From Butyrivibrio sp. (GTDB taxonomy: Bacteria > Bacillota_A > Clostridia > Lachnospirales > Lachnospiraceae): a stretch of 64,000 bases of DNA. Below the pieces are notes generated by a model. It saw only the letters and a program-made list of their open reading frames with translations, did no database searches and was not told the origin of the DNA. Below, piece after piece: positions 1-5,162 of this stretch. Position numbers and translations under genes: made by a program. Positions within the stretch are counted from its first letter, which is position 1. The number at the start of each line of letters is the position of its first letter. The stretch covers positions 1 to 64,000 of the forward strand of contig JAILOW010000095.1 in assembly GCA_024690635.1 (NCBI GenBank), given 5' to 3'.

Positions 1-1
1 T

Positions 2-784
2 AAGAACTTTACGAGGGAAGACAGTGTCGTTATAAGATATTATTCTTCAAGTAATATCTTTAAAGGACACAAGGGCAAGAAATACAGCATCGGCATTCCT
101 ATGCAGGCCGTACTGCAGAGATGCATCTATGCCGATCTTGATGAAATCTATGATTTTGTCTGTAAATACCACGAAAAGATGGGGCTTCCTACTGATGATG
201 TTAAAGACATTGTTATGGATAATTTTCAGCAGGGCGCTATTTATAAGATTACCAAGGCAAACAACATTGTTGCGATCATTCCGATAGGCATTGGCGTTAT
301 CAAATATGGCAGTAAAAAAGGATACTGTTTCTTAATACGTGGACTTCCCTGCCTGTATTATAAGGATGAAAACAGAGACCTTGCGATAAAGTGCGTTAAT
401 CATATTTTGCAGGAGATAGCACAGCTTCATCCGCAAAATGCAATCATGTGTGTCTTTTCAGTAGTGGCAAAAGATGATTTTGCAAATGCTGTTGCAAGGC
501 ATTTTAGTAAATCCTGGCAGGAAAGAGGTCCGTTTAGCTATTATTCCATCTTATCAATCTATGAGACAGATGAAGAAAGAAAGGAAAGGCTTAAGAATAA
601 TCCAGAGAAACCCCACTCTTTCTTTGCGAAAATAGAAGAGGAGTATTCTGATTTTATACGAAGCACATTCAGGATCCGTTCTGTGGAAAGGTTTGGGAAA
701 TCTGAGCAAAAGCCTGTTAAAAAGAGAGAAAAGAGAAGAAGGGAGTACGATGAGTACGACTTAGAATATTACAATTTGGGATAA
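2..784 (+). CDS. Hypothetical protein, 5' end outside the window
   Basis: The reading frame is open from base 2, so the start lies upstream of the window; the first internal ATG is at 101. About 260 residues are visible. The region around ADLDEIYDFVCKYHEKMGL followed by alternating beta/alpha segments and a late CVFSVVAKDDF segment is loosely reminiscent of a GNAT acetyltransferase fold, but no acetyl-CoA binding loop can be pointed to. The C-terminus (about residues 190 onwards) is highly charged and Lys/Arg/Glu-rich (KKREKRRREYDEYD), which looks disordered or nucleic-acid contacting. It ends one base before the CTGTACAG element that precedes the array/nuclease locus, so it is transcribed in the same direction but has its own unit. 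Function not recognised. Confidence 0.6.
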   Translation, partial: KNFTREDSVVIRYYSSSNIFKGHKGKKYSIGIPMQAVLQRCIYADLDEIYDFVCKYHEKMGLPTDDVKDIVMDNFQQGAIYKITKANNIVAIIPIGIGVIKYGSKKGYCFLIRGLPCLYYKDENRDLAIKCVNHILQEIAQLHPQNAIMCVFSVVAKDDFANAVARHFSKSWQERGPFSYYSILSIYETDEERKERLKNNPEKPHSFFAKIEEEYSDFIRSTFRIRSVERFGKSEQKPVKKREKRRREYDEYDLEYYNLG

Positions 785-830
785 CTGTACAGAAAATAGA
801 TATGGTTGTTTGATATCCCATACTTTAATC
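785..830 (+). promoter_or_regulatory. Element promoter (CTGTACAG + CCCATA box) of the array/nuclease locus
   Basis: CTGTACAG at 785-792 and CCCATACTTTAATC at 817-830, with the octamer starting 32 nt before the box. This is the same spacing as in front of many other genes in the window. It directly precedes the first structured leader and array, so the guide RNAs appear to be transcribed under the control used for the element's own genes. Confidence 0.65.
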
Positions 831-840
831 AAACACAGGT

Positions 841-934
841 GAATTACCATCCGTGCCGAAAGGCAAATAAGATATAGGAATAGCGTCAGTGTTCCATATT
901 TTGTATGGAAAGAAGCGCAGGTACTATATTTGAC
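841..934 (+). ncRNA. Structured leader RNA of array 1 (tracr/omega-RNA-like)
   Basis: About 93 nt between the conserved AATTAC at 842 and the first repeat align with the leader of array 2 (2530-2621). Two hairpins are visible: TGCC-GAAA-GGCA at 54-65 past 800 (854-865, GNRA tetraloop) and TTCCATA/TATGGAA at 892-898 with 904-910. In array 2 the same two hairpins occur with different bases (TTGGC-GAGA-GCTAA; CCCTATA/TATAAGG), i.e. the pairing is kept while the sequence changes. The last 14 bases (GTACTATATTTGAC) are nearly identical in both. TTACCATCC near the 5' end can pair with the GGATG..GTAA-like 3' part of the array 2 repeats. I infer a conserved structured RNA, possibly a cis-encoded tracr-like scaffold. 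Confidence 0.6.
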
Positions 935-1036
935 GTTTTAGAGCCTTCTAAAACTACAAGTTAGTAAAAGTGCAAGAAAAACATACAATACCAACAGAAT
1001 GTTTTAGAGCCTTCTAAAACTACAAGGTAGTAAAAG
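935..1036 (+). CRISPR. Mini-array 1: two 36-nt repeats, 30-nt spacer
   Basis: Repeat copies at 935-970 and 1001-1036 start GTTTTAGAGCCTTCTAAAAC and end TAGTAAAAG; they differ at one position in the 3' part (AAGTTAG versus AAGGTAG). The first 20 bases form a hairpin GTTTTAGA-GCCT-TCTAAAAC. The spacer 971-1000 is exactly 30 nt. After the second repeat a second guide-like segment follows, and 1059-1094 contains a weak third copy (AGCC, TAA.A, TACAAG match) that overlaps the GGAG ribosome site of the nuclease gene at 1099. The array therefore sits in the 5' leader of that gene. Repeat length, spacer length and hairpin are those of a CRISPR array, but it is very short. Confidence 0.75.
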
Positions 1037-1098
1037 CAAAGAAGTATGACGGCAAAACACATCGCAGCCCCATAAGATTACAAGCCGCAGGAGATTAT

Positions 1099-2493
1099 AT
1101 GTCAGAAATATCAGTAATAACATTTCCCCTAAAAACAGAAAAATGGCAGGAAGATGTGCTCTTTAAGCGCTTTGAAGTATGCAGGAGTATCTATAATGCC
1201 ATGCTTGGATACGAGCTTAAACAGTACCGCAAGATGACAGAAAGCGAAGAGTGGAAATCGTCACTTGAAGTGATCCTGTCTGCATACAAGACAGATGACA
1301 AGAATGAAAAGAAGAAGATAAAGGCATCTGCCGAATATAAGGCTGCAACAGAAAAACAGAGGGAGCTATTAAAGACCTATGGCTTTTCAGGCTTTTCATT
1401 TGGCGCTACTGCAATCAGCTTTGCAAAGCATTTTAGCGGGATAATACCCATTAGGCTTGCCCAGATGTCCATAGGTGTCCCCATGTGGACTGCTTTTGAT
1501 AAGCTTCTGTTTGGAAACGGCGATATAGTACATTTTAAGAAATACGATACATTCAGCAGCATTGTAACTGATGGAAAGTCTGCGATAAGGATCGTGTCGG
1601 CTGATAATAAGACTACGAGGAAGATGGATTCGGCGGCAAGGTATTACTGCCTTTATTCGTCAAAAGAAGGCAAAGACCTTAAAATGCCCTTAAAGATTGA
1701 TAAAAAGGACATCTGGCTCCTTGAAATGATGGAAAGGGATATCCATACTGTCAGGATTACCAGAAAGAAGGTCAATGGCACTTATAAATATTATGTCCAG
1801 CTTGCGGTATCAGGAGCACCGGCTGTCAAATATGATAAAAAAGGCAAGGAACTTCATCCTGTAGGAAATGAGAAACTTGGCATATACATCGATACAACGA
1901 CTCTGACTATCGCTACCAAAGAGAGTATCAAGACCATTGATATTACAATGGATAATAAGATAGAAGAGGAGATTGCCGAGATAAATAGATACCTTGACTC
2001 ATCAAGACGAGCCACAAACCCCGAAAACTTTAACGAGGACGGGACTATAAAGAAGGGCATTATTAAAGATGGTCAGCGCCTTCCTCTTAAATGGGTATAT
2101 TCAAACGGATATAAGAAGGCAAGGGATAAGAAGGCTAACCTTCAAAGAGTTCAGGCAGAGCAAAGAAAGCTCCGAGCTAACAAACTTGCCAACGAGATCA
2201 TGGCGATGGGAAGCGATATAATAATTAACGACTATCCATTCCAAGCAGCCGCCATGAGAAAAAAGTTTAAAGAGGGCGAAGAAAAAGATGATAAGGGACG
2301 TTTTAAAAAGAAAGCCAAGGCCGGAAAGGCAATAGGAGAAAATGCTCCTGCCATGATTGTGACTATCCTTGATAACAAGCTTAAAGCAAGAGGCTATCAG
2401 GGTGTTACAAAAAAGAAACTTGAAAACGTCGATTATCAAAAAGACGGATACAGAAAGTTCTATGCATCTGAGATGCTTAGAGAGATAAGCTAA
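1099..2493 (+). CDS. Compact TnpB/Cas12-like RNA-guided protein, probably nuclease-dead
   Basis: 464 residues, much shorter than most Cas12 proteins and similar to TnpB or the smallest type V effectors. The N-terminal segment LFKRFEVCRSIYNAML (about 21-36) resembles the OrfB/TnpB helical start, followed by a beta-rich WED-like region and, from about 258, a RuvC-like fold. RuvC-I reads YIDTTTLTIAT with Asp265 retained. The RuvC-II strand reads DIIINDYPF, where TnpB has a catalytic Glu; here it is Asn377. The RuvC-III helix reads YRKFYASEML, aligning to the (Q)RDLYSAFL-type motif of Zn-ribbon-less relatives, with Lys453 instead of Asp. No CxxC zinc ribbon is present. Two of three catalytic acids thus seem lost, pointing to RNA-guided DNA binding rather than cutting (compare TnpB-like repressors and Cas12m in the literature). 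Start chosen from GGAG at 1091. It lies between two arrays, probably co-transcribed with them. The family is clear at fold level; the subtype is not recognised. Confidence 0.75.
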   Translation: MSEISVITFPLKTEKWQEDVLFKRFEVCRSIYNAMLGYELKQYRKMTESEEWKSSLEVILSAYKTDDKNEKKKIKASAEYKAATEKQRELLKTYGFSGFSFGATAISFAKHFSGIIPIRLAQMSIGVPMWTAFDKLLFGNGDIVHFKKYDTFSSIVTDGKSAIRIVSADNKTTRKMDSAARYYCLYSSKEGKDLKMPLKIDKKDIWLLEMMERDIHTVRITRKKVNGTYKYYVQLAVSGAPAVKYDKKGKELHPVGNEKLGIYIDTTTLTIATKESIKTIDITMDNKIEEEIAEINRYLDSSRRATNPENFNEDGTIKKGIIKDGQRLPLKWVYSNGYKKARDKKANLQRVQAEQRKLRANKLANEIMAMGSDIIINDYPFQAAAMRKKFKEGEEKDDKGRFKKKAKAGKAIGENAPAMIVTILDNKLKARGYQGVTKKKLENVDYQKDGYRKFYASEMLREIS

Positions 2494-2526
2494 AACGATA
2501 TTATATTTGATGTAATAAACATAAGG

Positions 2527-2621
2527 GCAAATTACTGTCCTTGGCGAGAGCTAAAACAATATGGGAAACGGGCCAGTGCCCTATATTTAGTATAAGGAGA
2601 AACCCACGTACCATATTTGAC
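2527..2621 (+). ncRNA. Structured leader RNA of array 2
   Basis: Starts within 40 nt of the nuclease stop codon and aligns with the leader of array 1 over its whole length. Hairpins: TTGGC-GAGA-GCTAA at 2541-2554 and CCCTATA/TATAAGG at 2579-2585 with 2591-2597 (one mismatch). TTACTGTCC (2532-2540) is complementary to the GGATGTAA end of the adjacent repeats, allowing one bulge. The position right behind the protein gene recalls omega-RNA at the 3' end of tnpB, but here it is followed by a repeat-spacer array. Confidence 0.6.
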
Positions 2622-2787
2622 GTTTTAGAGGATTCTAAAATTACAAGGATGTAAAAGCAAACGCATTCCGTGTTATACATGGCCCTGGTTTTAGAGGATT
2701 CTAAAATCACAAGGATGTAAATGAAGCATTCGGATTTGACTGAGGTGTTTTGTTTTAGAGGATTCTAAAATTACAAGGGCGCAAAAA
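2622..2787 (+). CRISPR. Mini-array 2: three 36-nt repeats, spacers of 30 and 28 nt
   Basis: Repeats at 2622-2657, 2688-2723 and 2752-2787 begin GTTTTAGAGGATTCTAAAAT and usually end GGATGTAAAAG. The second has ATCAC and ATG variants, and the last has a degenerate 3' end (GGGCGCAAAAA), as expected of a terminal repeat. Spacers are 2658-2687 (30 nt) and 2724-2751 (28 nt). Compared with array 1 the loop changes from GCCT to GGAT while the GTTTTAGA stem is kept. No cas1 or cas2 gene is visible nearby. Confidence 0.8.
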
Positions 2788-2820
2788 TCGGAACGATTAT
2801 GGGCTTTGATTGTTCAAGAC

Positions 2821-2846
2821 AAAGACAGCTTTTAGCTGTCTTTTTT
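2821..2846 (+). terminator. Rho-independent terminator after array 2
   Basis: AAGACAGCT/AGCTGTCTT hairpin followed by six T on the + strand; it closes the leader-array transcript and overlaps the last codons of the convergent recombinase gene. Confidence 0.8.
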
Positions 2847-3891
2847 AGCTGTATGGGTTATATTGAGCGGCTTGTTTTCTATGTTCTTCATCCATGGCTG
2901 CGTAGTGCTTAACTGTGGTATTTACGTCTTTATGCCCAAGGACGTCTGCTACAAGATAAATATCTCCGGTTGCCCTGTATAATGCGGTGCCGTATGTGCT
3001 CCGCAGTTTATGCGGAGTTATTATTTTGCCCTGAACGGCTTCCTGCGAAAACTTCTTTACCATATACTGTATACTTCTTACAGACATCCTGTTATGCATT
3101 TGGGATATGAATAAAGCCCTATTAGTATCATCTGTGACCAGCATATTCCTTTCATGCAGGATATAATCTCTTAATGTATTTCTTACATCTTCGTTAAAGT
3201 ACAAAACAGAGGTGCTTCCGCCTTTTCTGACAATCGTAATGGTGTTTTCAAAGAAATTTATATCATCAAGGTCAAGGCCAACACATTCTGACACTCTGAT
3301 CCCGGTGTTGAGCATGAGAGTAATGATAGCGGTATCTCTAAGCATAGTCTTTTCAGAGGCACTTTTTGCCCTCTTGCTTGATAAATCCGTATTTTCAACA
3401 GCTTTTATAAGTTCATGGACTTCGTCAGAGTCCATTCTGATAATGGCATCTTTCTTTTTTCTTTTCCCGGAGGCGGCCCTTATAGTCGGGTTATTGTGCA
3501 GGTATTCGTTTTTATTCATGAATGCATAAAAGTTTCTAAGCGCCGCCATTTTTCTTTTTATCCCTGTCTGACCTGAATTATGACATGACTCGCCATTACT
3601 GTATGAAAGATATGCCTGGTAGTCATTTATGTCTTCAAACGTGAGTTCATTAAGAACTGACTCTGGTATTTCAGATATTAAGGTTTCTCTGTACAGAGGA
3701 TTTGTCTCTTTTATATATGTGAAAAACGTAAACAGATCCTCGGCATATGCTATGACCGTGTTAGGTTGATAATCAAGTTCACAACGGTTTATAAAAGTGT
3801 GAGTATATTTTGGAAGTCTGTTTTTGATTTCCGAAACCTTTTTCTTTTTGGCTGCATCAAGTTCGAGATAGTATTCAGAATTTTTACCCAT
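2845..3891 (-). CDS. Tyrosine recombinase (XerC/D-type integrase)
   Basis: 348 residues. An N-terminal SAM-like core-binding domain (about 10-140) is followed by the catalytic domain. The catalytic residues are visible: Arg in NTGIRVSECVGLDLDD, His-x-x-Arg in HKLRSTYGTALY, His in VLGHKDVNTT and the nucleophile Tyr in VKHYAAMD near the C-terminus. Such enzymes resolve dimers or integrate elements. It lies convergent to the array/nuclease locus, so it may belong to the mobility of that module or resolve multimers of the whole element. A CCCATATTT box with TGTAA lies about 245 nt upstream (4131-4144). Confidence 0.9.
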   Translation of the reverse strand: MGKNSEYYLELDAAKKKKVSEIKNRLPKYTHTFINRCELDYQPNTVIAYAEDLFTFFTYIKETNPLYRETLISEIPESVLNELTFEDINDYQAYLSYSNGESCHNSGQTGIKRKMAALRNFYAFMNKNEYLHNNPTIRAASGKRKKKDAIIRMDSDEVHELIKAVENTDLSSKRAKSASEKTMLRDTAIITLMLNTGIRVSECVGLDLDDINFFENTITIVRKGGSTSVLYFNEDVRNTLRDYILHERNMLVTDDTNRALFISQMHNRMSVRSIQYMVKKFSQEAVQGKIITPHKLRSTYGTALYRATGDIYLVADVLGHKDVNTTVKHYAAMDEEHRKQAAQYNPYS

Positions 3892-4009
3892 AAAATCATT
3901 CCTTTTTGAAAAGCGTTTTATTGAGGATTTTACCTATGAAATAATTATATCACAATCTAGCGTTTCGTTAAATCGGAATTTCACGCAACGCTTATAAGAT
4001 ATAGGCAAA

Positions 4010-4042
4010 GAAAAACAGACACTTAATTAGTGCCTGTTACTT
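4010..4042 (-). terminator. Terminator behind the PII-like gene (minus strand)
   Basis: AACAGGCACT/AGTGTCTGTT hairpin (one mismatch) followed by TTTCTTT on the minus strand. It ends the 4213-4572 transcript, upstream of the recombinase. Confidence 0.6.
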
Positions 4043-4130
4043 CTCTTTTATTTATTATAGGGTAATCAAAATACCCTCTACAGATTATCTATGATGATAT
4101 TATTATATCATTTTTGGTTTTGCTCTTTAC

Positions 4131-4144
4131 ATTCTAAATATGGG
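4131..4144 (-). promoter_or_regulatory. CCCATA box, likely promoter of the recombinase
   Basis: On the minus strand CCCATATTTAGAATGTAAAG matches the window-wide box with its downstream TGTAA. No CTGTACAG lies at the usual distance. Confidence 0.45.
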
Positions 4145-4212
4145 GGATGGCATTTAATATAGATATTTTAAAGCAAAATCGCCATCTATATTAGATGACG
4201 ACTGATGCTTGT

Positions 4213-4572
4213 TTACAGAATAGGTATTATGTTTATCTTCGGTCTTTCATAAGGATGTACCCTGAGGATCGCGTCCATTACAGCCGACAGCTTACTTGTG
4301 TGGCATTGGAATGTCAACATGTACTCATCTCTTGTCACCTGTTCATTTTCCTTGGATCCGTAGCAGTCTTCTGAGCCTGCAAAGCGGTTATAATGATTTA
4401 TCACGGGAATTATAGTATACGTTTCATAGTTATTTCTTATCCCGGCTCCGGTTTTCCTTAATTCAGACAACACTATTTCTTCGTAAAGCTTAGGGATAAG
4501 GACTTCTATCTTCAGATATGAATTATCAACAGGCTGTGCTGTTAGTTGTGTTATAAACTCTTCTTTTGTCAT
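4213..4572 (-). CDS. Stand-alone NIF3/YqfO-type PII-like domain protein
   Basis: 119 residues. The opening beta-alpha unit (LKIEVLIPKLYEEIVLSELR), the KTGAGIRNNYETYTIIP segment and the final VHPYERPKINIIPIL resemble the PII/CutA-like insertion domain of NIF3/YqfO proteins, whose signature is AHPYEEPAYDIYPL. The metal-binding halves of NIF3 are absent, so this is the domain alone. Its role is unknown; PII-like domains often bind small ligands or metal ions. It has its own promoter box (4603-4608) and terminator. Confidence 0.55.
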   Translation of the reverse strand: MTKEEFITQLTAQPVDNSYLKIEVLIPKLYEEIVLSELRKTGAGIRNNYETYTIIPVINHYNRFAGSEDCYGSKENEQVTRDEYMLTFQCHTSKLSAVMDAILRVHPYERPKINIIPIL

Positions 4573-4602
4573 CTTCCATTCTTCTTTCTTCTTTTATTTA
4601 AA

Positions 4603-4643
4603 TATGGGATTTTAAAAAACACAAATGTATTTTTACTGTGCAG
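4603..4643 (-). promoter_or_regulatory. Promoter box of the PII-like gene, with variant operator
   Basis: CCCATATTTAAATAAAAG on the minus strand (box 4603-4608) and a one-mismatch octamer CTGTGCAG at 4636-4643, here 35 instead of 32 nt upstream. A degenerate member of the window-wide promoter family. Confidence 0.5.
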
Positions 4644-4669
4644 AAAATAAGCGTACTAGAGAATATTTT

Positions 4670-4765
4670 ACTTATTCTACCATGCATCTCCAAAAAGCTT
4701 TTTTAGCACATTGTTCTTCCTTCGAAAAAATTAAGAATCACGTTTGTATCAACCAAAAGCTTCAT
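4670..4765 (-). pseudogene. Broken PIN-domain (VapC-like) toxin
   Basis: The start ATG (4765) overlaps the antitoxin stop as ATGA. The protein begins MKLLVDTNVILNFFEG, the classic PIN start with the first catalytic Asp, but stops after 20 residues (stop at 4703). In a neighbouring frame the text continues as EQCAKKAFWRCMVE before another stop, so a frameshift and further decay have removed the rest. The toxin is almost certainly inactive. Confidence 0.65.
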
Positions 4766-4959
4766 CTGTTATGCAGCCTTTCTGCACGGATGTCATCCAA
4801 AGACATATCTAAATTAGATGCAATGCCATATAACTCATCCACAATGCTTTTCCTTGCTTCAGTGATAGTCACATCAACCTTTTTTCCTTTAAGAGAAAAA
4901 GGAATACTTATAATTGGTGACAAGAGATCGGCATCCACTGTTGTTCTTAAAACTTCCAT
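4762..4959 (-). CDS. VapB-like antitoxin
   Basis: 65 residues: MEVLRTTVDADLL followed by a short helix-rich C-terminus ending in LDDIRAERLHNR. The arrangement (small protein whose stop overlaps the start of a PIN frame) identifies it as the antitoxin of a VapBC-type pair. Good ribosome site (GGAGG). Because the toxin is broken, the pair no longer can act as an addiction module, unless it neutralises a toxin encoded elsewhere. Confidence 0.55.
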   Translation of the reverse strand: MEVLRTTVDADLLSPIISIPFSLKGKKVDVTITEARKSIVDELYGIASNLDMSLDDIRAERLHNR

Positions 4960-5124
4960 TTTTGATTCCTCCGTTCATCTGGCTACTATTAAGTATGGCA
5001 GAAATCCTTTAAAATCGCAATTATGACATAGAAAAACGGAGTGAATATAAACATAAACCCATGCCAAACTCCACTCCGTTATTGATTTATTAAAGGTATT
5101 GCATTTAAAGCTTGGAAAGTTACC

Positions 5125-5148
5125 AAAAAAAGAGCCCCGAAGGGCTCT
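5125..5148 (-). terminator. Terminator of nrdD
   Basis: AGAGCCC-TTCG-GGGCTCT followed by a T run on the minus strand. A second, longer inverted repeat (ACGGAGTG...CACTCCGT, about 5034-5083) lies further downstream. Confidence 0.85.
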
Positions 5149-5162
5149 TCTTTAACAGGATT

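Noticed and set aside
2494..2530. The stretch behind the effector stop contains CTAAAAC, complementary to the repeat start, and could be read as a separate anti-repeat of a tracrRNA.
   Set aside because: Seven bases in an AT-rich stretch are weak, and no equivalent lies at the same place before array 1.
2845..3891. The tyrosine recombinase plus arrays as an integron-like cassette system.
   Set aside because: The repeats are 36-nt hairpin repeats with 28-30 nt spacers, not attC sites, and the recombinase lacks the integron-specific extra domain.
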